Below, in pieces: positions 35,659-44,241 of a DNA stretch of 56,447 nucleotides. The stretch covers positions 1-56,447 of the forward strand of contig NZ_QTVN01000023.1 in assembly GCF_003460605.1 (NCBI RefSeq). Direction: 5' to 3'. Position numbers and translations under genes: made by a program. Source of the stretch: Ruminococcus sp. AF31-8BH. Lineage in GTDB: Bacteria; Bacillota; Clostridia; Lachnospirales; Lachnospiraceae. The notes beneath the pieces were generated by a model. That model saw only the letters and a list, made by a program, of their open reading frames with translations, was not told where the DNA came from and searched no databases. Each line of letters starts with the position of its first letter. Positions within the stretch are counted from its first letter, which is position 1.

Positions 35659-36513
35659 AATGCGTACAATCGGTCTATTGTAGCTTATATTCTTCCGGTC
35701 CTCGGAAAACATTTCATGGACAACGTGACTGCCAGCGACCTGATGGATATCCTCGCAAAAGTTCCATCTTCCGAATTTTACAGGGTATGTGATGCTGTAA
35801 CCTGTTTTTTCCGGGATGCACGGAACCATTACTGTACAACGCAGGATAACAGTGCGGATGCAGTCCGCATAATGAAAGAAAGAAAAAAAGCAGAAGAGGA
35901 TCTGCATAATTATTACGAAGTTCCTTCCGGCACCTATTCTCCACAGCAGCTTCTCCAAATGCTGCAGATCTGCAAACTGGAAGCACCGGTTCTCTATCTT
36001 CCCATGCTTCTGGCATCCACTGCAGGCCTGAGGATTTCAGAAATTCTTGAGGTCACATTTCGGGATATTCATTTTTACAACCAGACCATCTGTTTGTCGC
36101 TTCCCGTAAAAGATGATCTTCCCAATCGAACGGATACCATCACCATCCCGGAAGAAAACACGAAAATGGTATACCTGGCCGATTTTGTGATGGACGAGAT
36201 CCGGCTCCAGAAGGAACGCTTGGAAGCCTGTCAGAAAACAGCCCCGGATTTTAATCCTTCCGGATACCTGATCTGGGGACGGAACGGTTCCCAGAGACAA
36301 AATAATTTTATCAACAAGCCTTACGCCAGGATCTGCGCAAAATGTCCGTTTCCTACCTTTCCTTGGAAAGAACTTCGAAGAATAAAGTTATCAGCCAGCA
36401 GCATGAAACGATTTGCCCAAACCCTTGGGGCTGAAAATTCCGGACCTCCCCAGCCACGCGGGATTCCCAAAATTCCAATTGACAGAAGTGACCTAATAGA
36501 ATTGATGAAATAA
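35659..36513 (+). pseudogene. Type C tyrosine recombinase fragment (pair 3)
   Basis: The frame before ATG 35716 already reads YNRSIVAYILPVLGKHFMDN, matching the type C protein at 14682. It continues with LYLPMLLASTAGLRISEILE (first Arg kept), NTKMVYLADFVMDEIRL and FPWKELRRIKLS. Then the second Arg, LGH and Tyr boxes are absent and the short IPIDRSDLIELMK tail follows, as in pair 2. The N-terminal third is lost by the deletion that fused it to the type B fragment. Confidence 0.75.
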
Positions 36514-36903
36514 TCAGCCAGCCAATATATGAAAGCAAAATGAACGCCATCTCTTGAAAACTACCGCATTTCATCATGCGTGTTTAAAAGGGATGGCGTT
36601 CATTTTTTGCTTCATAATATAGGAATAAATATTTACAGCAAAAAAGTGACCAAACAGGAATTTTATAATTTCTGTCAATCCTAACAAAATATAATAAATA
36701 ACACTAAATAACACTAAATAACATTTTATAGCATTCATTGATACTACCTGATATTTTATACTTTTTTCCTGTTATTCTAGCCAGATTTTCTATATAATGA
36801 TCATTTCAATGCGAAAAATCCCATGATTTTCTGAATTTTTCCGAATAAAAATTATATACTTGAACTTCTAAGCGTTTCTGTTTATAATAAAAACACTGTT
36901 AAT
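36514..36903 (+). other. Gap with terminator, GTGACCAAA copy and short tandem repeats
   Basis: A strong terminator (AAATGAACGCCATC / GATGGCGTTCATTTTTT, about 36539-36606) ends the recombinase fragments. AAAAAAGTGACCAAAC (36640-36655) repeats the string at 16300-16315 exactly. About two and a half copies of AAATAACACT occur at about 36696-36722. The right end carries the next promoter. Confidence 0.6.
36860..36888 (+). promoter_or_regulatory. Promoter of the Rpn-type nuclease gene
   Basis: TTGAAC (36860-36865), 17 bases, TATAAT (36883-36888), then AAAAACACTGTTAA. The string from TATAAT on is almost the same as at 16222-16242. Transcription should start near 36895, only about 9 bases before the GTG start codon. 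Confidence 0.6.
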
Positions 36904-37884
36904 GTGACCATTGACCTTATATCAGACCGTGCGAAATATGATGAATGTGCGAAAAAAATATTGACTTACAAAGCAATCATAGCATGGATCTTAAAATCCT
37001 GTACAAAAGAATTTTCTCAATACAGCGTGAACTTTATTTGTAATAACTGTCTGAAAGATGACGCAGAAATTTCTAAACGTGCTGTTCACCAGGATCAGCT
37101 GGATCGTGATGAGAAACTAAACGGAGACAAAAGAATCGAATGTTTGAATTCAGAGGCAAACGCTGTCAAGGATCAAACTGTATATTATGACATCCGTTTT
37201 AAAGCCTATCTTCCTGGAAACATTGAACCTATACAGCTTATTATCAATCTGGAAATCCAGTTGAATGATACTCCAGGATATCCACTTGTAACCAGAGGAT
37301 TTTATTATTGTGCAAGAATGATATCAGAGCAGTATGGAACCATATTTACAGATGAACATTACGAAAAGATCCAGAAAGCATATTCTATCTGGATCTGTCC
37401 GGATCCGGCTAAAAAACGCAAAAATGGTATTTTCAAATATCACACAATTGAGGATACGATACTGGGGAAGTCCTATACAGATCCTCAAAGCTATGATCTG
37501 ATGGAAGTGGTGATCGTAAATCTGGGAGATGCAGATAAAGAAAGCGAACTGGAGATTCTTGACCTGCTAAATATCCTGTTTTCAACGTCTGCCACTCCAG
37601 AAGAAAAAAAGAAGCGGTTACATGAAGATTTTGATATTGCCATGACAGAAGAATTTGAAAGTGAGGTGAGAGACATGTGTAATCTAAGTAGAGCTCTTGT
37701 AGACCAGGGAATTGAACAAGGAATTGAGCAAGGAATGAAACAGGGAGTTGAAAAAGAAAAAATGTCCCTGGCCCAGATGATGATCGAGGAAAAGGAACCT
37801 GTCGATAAGATTTCAAAATATACAGGCTATGCTATCGACAAGTTAAAGGAAATTGCAGCGGCAATGGGACAGACACTTGTGTAA
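36904..37884 (+). CDS. Rpn/PD-(D/E)XK nuclease-family transposase-like protein
   Basis: The 326-residue protein matches the Rpn (recombination-promoting nuclease) / PD-(D/E)XK transposase-like family. It starts with AKYDECAKKILTYKAIIAWI. The nuclease core then has YYDIRFKAYLPG and IQLIINLEIQLND (Asp and Glu-x-Gln metal residues), followed by TRGFYYCARMISEQYGT. The tail has the characteristic repeats of GIEQG / GMKQG (about 270-290). The only start in frame is GTG 36904, with no ribosome site and about 9 bases of predicted leader. Proteins of this family are associated with mobile DNA or with defence; the role here is not known. Confidence 0.8.
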   Translation: MTIDLISDRAKYDECAKKILTYKAIIAWILKSCTKEFSQYSVNFICNNCLKDDAEISKRAVHQDQLDRDEKLNGDKRIECLNSEANAVKDQTVYYDIRFKAYLPGNIEPIQLIINLEIQLNDTPGYPLVTRGFYYCARMISEQYGTIFTDEHYEKIQKAYSIWICPDPAKKRKNGIFKYHTIEDTILGKSYTDPQSYDLMEVVIVNLGDADKESELEILDLLNILFSTSATPEEKKKRLHEDFDIAMTEEFESEVRDMCNLSRALVDQGIEQGIEQGMKQGVEKEKMSLAQMMIEEKEPVDKISKYTGYAIDKLKEIAAAMGQTLV

Positions 37885-37900
37885 CATAAGATTTTATAAC

Positions 37901-37937
37901 AAAGGTGTATGAGACATAACTGTTTTATACACCTTTT
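37901..37937 (+). terminator. Terminator after the Rpn-type gene
   Basis: AAAGGTGTAT (37901-37910) pairs with ATACACCTTT (37927-37936), followed by T. Confidence 0.6.
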
Positions 37938-37971
37938 GACGTAGAAATCCAGCAGCCAACGAAGGCACCTC

Positions 37972-38052
37972 CCCAAAAGAGCTCGTCTGGTTAAGGTAAG
38001 TAAAAAAGATGTCCAGAAATGGATTGATGAGAATTTGTGTGCAATGAAATAA
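37972..38052 (+). pseudogene. C-terminal remnant of an excisionase-type DNA-binding protein
   Basis: 26 residues, PKRARLVKVSKKDVQKWIDE onward, resemble the end of small MerR-like excisionases. No start or upstream portion remains. Short match, so tentative. Confidence 0.35.
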
Positions 38053-38592
38053 ATAGGGAAATATTATTGGGCTAACGCTCCATTCAGCTTGAGAATGTTT
38101 CCTAGTAAGAATTGGAAGACATCATTTTATAGTGTATTGAAGTCAGAACCATTCGTTTTTTCGGACCCGTAAAGTCATGTTGATGGCTTTACGGACTTTT
38201 TCTTTAAAGCAGATCCAGCTCGCCTTTTCAGGAGATTCTGGTAAGCAAAACCACCCTTACCCCCCTTGAAAGCCAGGAGATTTCTTTGAAGGAGATCAAA
38301 AATTATCCCCTGATTCTTCCGGGGTGATCATGACCTATCAATTCTACAGCAGCATCCAATGGGCGTCACTGCCAGGAAACTGAAAAATATGATTGCAGCA
38401 TAAGATTGCGTCATAAAGGATGCCGCTGCCTCCAAGATATGCGGAAGGGACAGAAAACAGCTTTTTGGAAACAGCATTCCGAAAAACATCCTTCATGGAG
38501 CATTATCCTATATTGCAAAAACAACTTCTTTTCGGAAGTTCTTCCTGCTTCGGCTCATTGGAGCAAAATGTATTCGTATTGTTAAATGATAA
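38053..38592. other. Relic stretch between excisionase remnant and group II intron end
   Basis: A terminator-like hairpin (CCGTAAAGTCAT / ATGGCTTTACGG then TTTTTC, 38167-38203). Beyond that no gene or RNA was recognised. The only open frame here (38420-38722) runs through the intron structure and is not considered real. Confidence 0.35.
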
Positions 38593-38665
38593 GAGCCGTA
38601 TGAAGGGAGACTTTCACGTACGGTTCCGTGAGAAGTTCGAGGTGAAAGTCCTCCTACTCAATTAC
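38593..38665 (+). ncRNA. 3' end (domains V and VI) of a group II intron, remnant
   Basis: The 34-base block 38593-38626 begins GAGCCGTATG and ends CACGTACGGTTC, the shape of group II intron domain V with its AGC triad and GAAA-like tetraloop position. A domain VI-like hairpin follows, with GAGG/CCTC and the closing CCTACTC typical of bacterial introns. No reverse transcriptase/maturase gene or 5' part is present nearby, so this is a truncated copy. Its 3' end falls within a few bases of the tannase-like stop codon (38668). Confidence 0.8.
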
Positions 38666-38667
38666 AC

Positions 38668-40206
38668 TCAAACCCGCCAGGGTTTTACGATACCTTTTCT
38701 AATCGTTTTTCCGGTTTTTTGATTTACGAGAACAGCAGGAAGATTCTCCGGTGCTTTATTTTGTTCTACCCAGTTCATCAATGCCTGTATTCCGGTGCTT
38801 TCTGTCATTCCGGGACCGTTGGTGTGACAGTTGCCATGTCCGTCTCCGGGATTTATGTAGAGGCGGCAGAATTGATCAATGAAATTCTGTCCTCCATGGA
38901 TTTCTCTCATACGATGGTAATAATCAATGGTTCCCTCTACCGGGATGAGCGGGTCGTCAAGTCCGTGGTCAATGATAAGTTTTCCGCCTGCGTCTGCAAA
39001 GGAACGCAGATCCGCATTATCGCAGGAAAGCCAGCCAAGTTTCCTGATGCAGGTATCAAAAACTTTTTCAAAATCCCTGATTTTAAGATGGCGAAGATCC
39101 TTCTTGGGATCTTCAAAAGCAAGATGGACATATTGTTCAACCAATGAGAAGCATTTCGGTCTTTTTCCAATCAATGGATAGTAGAAGGATCCAATAGGGA
39201 TGATTTTATTCCAGAAGGTTCCTCCGGGAAGGAAGCCGTACCAGAGGAAATCATTTCCGGTGGTATGAGGCCCCTTCCAGATTTCCTGCATGACAAGACA
39301 ATCCTTTTCTGTGATTTTTCCTCCCTTTGTCTTCTGACCCAGGATGGTATATGGGTCAAAATCAATCCTCTCTTCCACGCGGAAATAGTTTTCTTTCCCT
39401 CCGACACTGTTATGTACAGCATCGCGGAAAGCGTTGATTTTGTGGAAGCCAAGAATGTGATCATATTCATTCATGACAGTGACAGCCCAAAGACCGGAAG
39501 CAAGAAATTGTGTCCAGTTGATGGCAGGGCAGCTTGCCCAGATACCATCGTAATCATTCGGGTAAAACTGTGCTTCTGCAAGGGATTGTCTGCCTCCGCC
39601 GGAACCTCCGTTCATATAGGAATATCTGACAGGTCGGCCGTGCAGGATTTCAGCGACTGCTTTTCCAAAGATCGTCATATTGTGGGTTCCCCTGTAACTC
39701 CAGTTTTCCAGACATTCTCTGTCCCTTCCCCACTTATCGCAGCTTCCCTGATTGCCGGAATCCGTGGTGGCACAGGTAAAACCGTTTATCAGTGCATAGC
39801 CCATGGTCCAGCCTCTCTGTGTATTATTTGGTGTATTGATCTGTTCCCTTCCTCCTGTGCATGTACCGCCTCCTGCAGTTCCAGCAAACCGGTCATTCCA
39901 GGCAAAGGGTGACCAGATAATGATCGTCTGGGTATGCCTGCCTGTGCTGACATCAATGGTGACCTCACAATAAGGGGGCAGATTACGGATTCGGTTATCA
40001 CCGCCGATAAGCTTTATCCATGCAGCTTCTTTTGAAACATACGTGCCGGTTCGGTTGATGGAGGCAGAGGTTACCTGAAATTTCATATCAGGGAAACGAT
40101 CTTTCAGGGCAGACTGCAGGTAAGAAGTTTTACAGTGTGCTGAAAAATCTTTCGTTTCTGTCAGGCTTTCTGTATCAAAAAAGCGAATCTTCTCTTTTTC
40201 AAGCAT
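38668..40206 (-). CDS. Tannase/feruloyl esterase family hydrolase
   Basis: The 512-residue protein follows the tannase family (PF07519). The N-terminal half has WNDRFAGTAGGGTCTGG and GNQGSCDKWGRD. The nucleophile elbow is YMNGGSGGGRQS (Ser near 204), the acid is in DHGLDDPLIP, and the catalytic His is in NPGDGHGNCHTNGPG. The family cleaves gallate or ferulate esters of plant phenolics. No signal peptide is visible, unlike many secreted members, so it probably acts on imported compounds. GGAGG lies 7 bases before the ATG. A 15-base motif shared with two other promoters lies at 40277-40291. The 3' end abuts the intron remnant and may be shortened. Confidence 0.85.
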   Translation of the reverse strand: MLEKEKIRFFDTESLTETKDFSAHCKTSYLQSALKDRFPDMKFQVTSASINRTGTYVSKEAAWIKLIGGDNRIRNLPPYCEVTIDVSTGRHTQTIIIWSPFAWNDRFAGTAGGGTCTGGREQINTPNNTQRGWTMGYALINGFTCATTDSGNQGSCDKWGRDRECLENWSYRGTHNMTIFGKAVAEILHGRPVRYSYMNGGSGGGRQSLAEAQFYPNDYDGIWASCPAINWTQFLASGLWAVTVMNEYDHILGFHKINAFRDAVHNSVGGKENYFRVEERIDFDPYTILGQKTKGGKITEKDCLVMQEIWKGPHTTGNDFLWYGFLPGGTFWNKIIPIGSFYYPLIGKRPKCFSLVEQYVHLAFEDPKKDLRHLKIRDFEKVFDTCIRKLGWLSCDNADLRSFADAGGKLIIDHGLDDPLIPVEGTIDYYHRMREIHGGQNFIDQFCRLYINPGDGHGNCHTNGPGMTESTGIQALMNWVEQNKAPENLPAVLVNQKTGKTIRKGIVKPWRV

Positions 40207-40276
40207 AATTTATCCTCCGTAAATAGAAATCATAATAGAATCTGAGAAGATTATAGTTTATCAAGAATCCATATGA

Positions 40277-40291
40277 ATCATATAATCTTGT
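40277..40291 (-). promoter_or_regulatory. Conserved 15-base operator upstream of the tannase-like gene
   Basis: Reads ACAAGATTATATGAT on the minus strand, about 70 bases before the ATG. A TATAAT (in AACTATAATC on the minus strand) lies downstream, with no good -35 box. This fits an activator-dependent promoter. The same 15 bases occur at 41394 and 50488. Confidence 0.7.
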
Positions 40292-40298
40292 CAAAATA

Positions 40299-41303
40299 TC
40301 ATACCATATTGTCTGTTCCGCTCTGATAATGATGAATAGATATTTCCTGTGCGGTAGTCCGATACTGAATGGGGGTCATGCCTGTTTTCTTTTTAAACAG
40401 ATTCGTAAAATTGTTGATATCGTGGATACCTACTTCGTGGGCAATCTTGGATGCCGGCAGAGAGCTGCCTTCCAGAAGCTGTTTTGCCCTGTTGATCCGA
40501 AGGGAGATGAGATAATCGTTGGGGGAGAACCCGGTATATTTTTTGAATTCTTTGGACAGGTAATATTTATTCATGCAGGCAAATTCTGCGAGATAGTCAA
40601 GGGTCAGCTTCTGTGTATAATTGTTTTCCATATATTTTATCAGATAGCGGATGTATTCCGGTGTGTTGATTTTTCCTTTTTCCTCCGGGGCTGTTAATAG
40701 AAGGAGATGATTCAGTATATTGTCAATGCATGTGGACGCCTGCCAGTCACGGTAAAGGTGAGGAATGCTGTAGAGCTTCAGAAGATGCTCCAGAAGTTTC
40801 TGAAAGGAGCCATTGGTTTCTTCATGAAAAACGGGAGAACCATTCTGCATATATTGTGCATGAAATGCCGCAAGAAGAGGTCCGTTCAGGTGGAGAACAG
40901 CCGTATCCCACTGCATTCTGTCTGCTTTATAAAGATGATAGTCCATGCAATTGATAAATGCACCATCGCCTTCTTTCAGAGTATAGTTTTTCCCTTGATA
41001 GGTAAGGATTCCCTGACCGGAGTAAGTATACATGATAAGAAAAGAATGGAAATTCTGCCGCTCTGTAAAGGAATCAAAGCCATAATGAAAGATCATGAAA
41101 CTTTCCACATGAAAAAGATTCTGAACAGCAAAATCTGTGATCGGCGGTATTTGAAAAGAATCTGCACTGCCGCTGATTACAAATTTGGAGTTCATGAGAT
41201 TCTCTTTGTTATAAACGGGATTTTCATAATCTTTTTTTGTCAGGTTTTTCGATAAAAGACGGTTCTTGGCAACAATGTTGGTAAATAGTATTTTTTCAAA
41301 CAT
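40299..41303 (-). CDS. AraC family transcriptional regulator, candidate master of the second glycoside locus
   Basis: The 334-residue protein has a cupin sensor (about 80-165; LIMYTYSGQGILTYQGKNYT, GAFINCMDYHLYKADR) and the AraC DNA-binding domain (about 228-325; LAEFACMNKYYLSKEFKKYT, ASKIAHEVGIHDINNFTNLF, GMTPIQYR). GGAG lies upstream of the ATG. It stands between the tannase-like gene (same strand, downstream) and the divergent GH78 operon. Identical 15-base motifs before both of those and before the serine hydrolase make it the likely regulator. Confidence 0.88.
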   Translation of the reverse strand: MFEKILFTNIVAKNRLLSKNLTKKDYENPVYNKENLMNSKFVISGSADSFQIPPITDFAVQNLFHVESFMIFHYGFDSFTERQNFHSFLIMYTYSGQGILTYQGKNYTLKEGDGAFINCMDYHLYKADRMQWDTAVLHLNGPLLAAFHAQYMQNGSPVFHEETNGSFQKLLEHLLKLYSIPHLYRDWQASTCIDNILNHLLLLTAPEEKGKINTPEYIRYLIKYMENNYTQKLTLDYLAEFACMNKYYLSKEFKKYTGFSPNDYLISLRINRAKQLLEGSSLPASKIAHEVGIHDINNFTNLFKKKTGMTPIQYRTTAQEISIHHYQSGTDNMV

Positions 41304-41393
41304 AGCTTTTCTCCATAAATCTTGTTGGTTCAGGATGATATATCGTTCATTTCGAGTTTGATATTTCTATTATATAGCAAACAAAAGAAAAAA

Positions 41394-41416
41394 ACAAGAT
41401 TATATGATGTTTGACC
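41394..41416 (+). promoter_or_regulatory. Conserved operator and -35 box of the GH78 operon
   Basis: ACAAGATTATATGAT (41394-41408) lies two bases before TTGACC (41411-41416). The -35 box is followed at 17 bases by TTTATA. The motif is thus in the position expected for class II activation by an AraC protein. Confidence 0.7.
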
Positions 41417-41507
41417 AATATAAGTGGATTTCATTTATAGAAACCGGAGATAAAATGAAACCATCAAAAACGAAGACAAACACAAAAGACAAAGAAGGAA
41501 GGATAAA

Positions 41508-44231
41508 ATGGAAATTTATGCAGTAAAAATAAATGGATTGGATCATCCCATGGGCTTTGATTTTGAACATTTGCTTTGCTCATGGAAAGTCAGAAACAAT
41601 AGAGGAAAGAAACAGACTCAGGCCAAAATTCAGGTGGCCCAGGATGAAAAAATGTCTGAGGTTATCTGGGAAAAGGAAGGCGGCCTGGACTCTTTGGGTA
41701 CGGTTATGGAGTTTTCCATGAAACCGTATACCCGCTATTATTATCAGATTACGGTACATAGTGATGAAGAGGAAGAGGCGAAAAGCGAAGTCCAGTACTT
41801 TGAGACCGCAAAGCTGGAAGAGCCGTGGACGGCAAAGTGGCTTGGAGTTCGGGGAGAAGATACCCATCCGGAATTCAGAAGAAACTTTTCCATAACAAAA
41901 GAGGTAAAATCCGCCAGGTTATATATCTGTGGCCTTGGTATTTTTGAAGCTTATCTGGGAAGAAAAAAGATCGGAAATGATCTGCTGGCGCCATTTATCA
42001 ATGATTATGAGGAACATTACCAGTATTGTACCTATGATGTGACAGAACTGCTGGATACGGAAAATGAATGGACGGTTCTTCTGGGGGATGGATGGTACCG
42101 AGGGCACTTTGGACTGGGAGAGCCGACACATTATGAGCGTCCCCTTGCATTGATCGCAGAGCTGCATATCTGGTATGCAGATGGTACCACGGAAACAATC
42201 TGTACAGATGAAAGCTGGCAGTATCGCAAAAGCTTTACCACTTTGTCGGACATCTATAATGGAGAAACACAGGATTATGGAAACTGGCAGGCAGAAACGT
42301 GGAAAGAACCGGTTCTGATAGAGGCGCCGGGAAAGCTGTGCGCAAGATACTCACCGGCTCTGCATGATATGGAGCATTTGCCTGTAAAGGAAGTGATCCA
42401 TACTCCGGCAGGGGAAACCGTGCTGGATTTCGGACAGAACTTCGCCGGGCATGTGGTATGTACGCAGCCGATTCCCCAGGGGGTTACCATGACCCTGGAA
42501 TTTGGGGAAATTCTGCAGGAAGGAAACTTCTATCATGAGAATTACCGCCATGCAGAATCCAGATTTACTTATGTGTCGGATGGCGTACCAAGAGAAATCA
42601 GGCCGCGTTTTACATTCTTCGGTTTCCGTTATGTGAAAGTCAGTGGGATTGAACAGGTGGATGCCTCCTGCTTTGAAGGAAGGGCAATTTATTCTGAGAT
42701 GGATCAGATCGGATTCATCAAAACGGGAAATCCGAAGATCAATCAGCTCTTTTCCAATTCTCTGTGGGGATTAAAATCCAATTTTGTGGACATGCCGACA
42801 GACTGCCCGCAGCGGGATGAACGTCTTGGATGGACAGGAGATGCACAGGTATTCTGTACAACGGCAGGCTATCACATGGATACAAGGGCGTTTTATCATA
42901 AGTTCCTTCGGGATTTACGTTCCGATCAGAAACGGAATCATGGCGGCGCGGCAATCTACCTGCCCAATGCCTTTCCTGGTCTGACAGCCGGAATCTGGAG
43001 TGATGTGGCTGCATTTATGCCAAAAATGTTGTATGATTATTATGGAAGTAAGGAAGAACTGGCAGTCAATTATCCTTTAATGAAGGACTGGGTGGATTAT
43101 GTTTACCGTCAGGACTGCGGAAGGGGAAAGAAGAATCTGTATGATTTCGGGTTCCAGTTTGGTGACTGGCTGGCACTGGACGGAGCCACGGAGCAGAGTA
43201 CTTTTGGCAGGACGGATAACGGCTATGTATGTTCCGTGTATTACTGGGCATCCACAAGATATGTGGCAGATGCTGCCGAGGCACTTGGGCTTGCGGAAGC
43301 ATCTGAGTATGCAGACAGGGCAGAGGATATCAAAGAAGCGATTCTGAGCGAATTCTTTACATCTTCCGGACGGCTGGCAGTGGATACCCAGACCGGATAT
43401 CTGGTGGCACTGAAATTCGGTATTTATAAGGATAAACAAAAAGTCATCGACGGACTGAAAAACAGGATGAAGCAGGATCTGAACAGACTGAAGGGGGGAT
43501 TTGTGGGCTCCACCATGATGAACTGTGTGCTTGCAGAAAACGGTATGGTCGATAAGGCATATGATCTGCTTTTGTATGAAGGATTTCCGGGATGGCTGTA
43601 CGCAGTAAACCTGGGGGCAACTACGATCTGGGAGCGCTGGAACAGCGTACTTCCTGACGGAACCATAAGCGGAACGGAAATGAACAGCCTGAACCATTAT
43701 TCTTACGGAAGCGTTGTGGAATTTCTATATCGTTATGCGGCAGGAATCGTTCCCACGGCACCAGGCTTTAAAAAGGCAAGGATCGCGCCGTGTCCGGAAA
43801 TACGACTGGGGCATATGGAATGCAGCTATGACAGCGTAAGCGGAAAATATGTCTCTGACTGGCGTATTGAAGAGGATGGAAGCCTTTCTTTCCACATCGA
43901 GATTCCATTTGGATGTGAGGCAGAGGTGATCCTGCCGGAACAGGAACCAAAGATTTTGGAAGCGGGAAGCTATGACTTTCATATCCGGACAGAGAAGGAT
44001 TATCGGGCGTTATACTCCGCCGACACACCATATGAAAGATTGTTCGCGGATGAAAGAGCCGTTGAGATACTGAAAAAATATGTGCCTGAGATCTATTATG
44101 GAACAAACCGTGAGGATCAGGAAGCAATGAATAAATGCCTGAATGATTCGAAAACCCGTGCGGCATTGTTCCGCAATCCAACAGAAAGCTTCGACCGGGC
44201 GATCGGTGAAATCAGAGCCATCCGGGCGTAA
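41508..44231 (+). CDS. GH78 alpha-L-rhamnosidase (classical type)
   Basis: The 907-residue protein has the full GH78 architecture. It starts with a fibronectin-like and beta-sandwich N-terminal part (FEHLLCSWKV, ARLYICGLGIFEAYLGRKKI, LLGDGWYRGHFG). The alpha/alpha-barrel carries the canonical acid/substrate segment DCPQRDERLGWTGD (near residue 430), LRSDQ, FGDWLALDG and TTIWERWNS (late Glu base). A C-terminal sandwich and an extra helical tail (about 850-907) follow. It has no signal peptide. It should release terminal L-rhamnose from imported glycosides. GAAGGA lies before the ATG. First gene of a five-gene operon. Confidence 0.92.
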   Translation: MEIYAVKINGLDHPMGFDFEHLLCSWKVRNNRGKKQTQAKIQVAQDEKMSEVIWEKEGGLDSLGTVMEFSMKPYTRYYYQITVHSDEEEEAKSEVQYFETAKLEEPWTAKWLGVRGEDTHPEFRRNFSITKEVKSARLYICGLGIFEAYLGRKKIGNDLLAPFINDYEEHYQYCTYDVTELLDTENEWTVLLGDGWYRGHFGLGEPTHYERPLALIAELHIWYADGTTETICTDESWQYRKSFTTLSDIYNGETQDYGNWQAETWKEPVLIEAPGKLCARYSPALHDMEHLPVKEVIHTPAGETVLDFGQNFAGHVVCTQPIPQGVTMTLEFGEILQEGNFYHENYRHAESRFTYVSDGVPREIRPRFTFFGFRYVKVSGIEQVDASCFEGRAIYSEMDQIGFIKTGNPKINQLFSNSLWGLKSNFVDMPTDCPQRDERLGWTGDAQVFCTTAGYHMDTRAFYHKFLRDLRSDQKRNHGGAAIYLPNAFPGLTAGIWSDVAAFMPKMLYDYYGSKEELAVNYPLMKDWVDYVYRQDCGRGKKNLYDFGFQFGDWLALDGATEQSTFGRTDNGYVCSVYYWASTRYVADAAEALGLAEASEYADRAEDIKEAILSEFFTSSGRLAVDTQTGYLVALKFGIYKDKQKVIDGLKNRMKQDLNRLKGGFVGSTMMNCVLAENGMVDKAYDLLLYEGFPGWLYAVNLGATTIWERWNSVLPDGTISGTEMNSLNHYSYGSVVEFLYRYAAGIVPTAPGFKKARIAPCPEIRLGHMECSYDSVSGKYVSDWRIEEDGSLSFHIEIPFGCEAEVILPEQEPKILEAGSYDFHIRTEKDYRALYSADTPYERLFADERAVEILKKYVPEIYYGTNREDQEAMNKCLNDSKTRAALFRNPTESFDRAIGEIRAIRA

Positions 44232-44241
44232 GGAGGATAAA

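Noticed and set aside
38420..38722. A 100-codon open frame
   Set aside because: It runs through the group II intron domain V structure and has no ribosome site or family.
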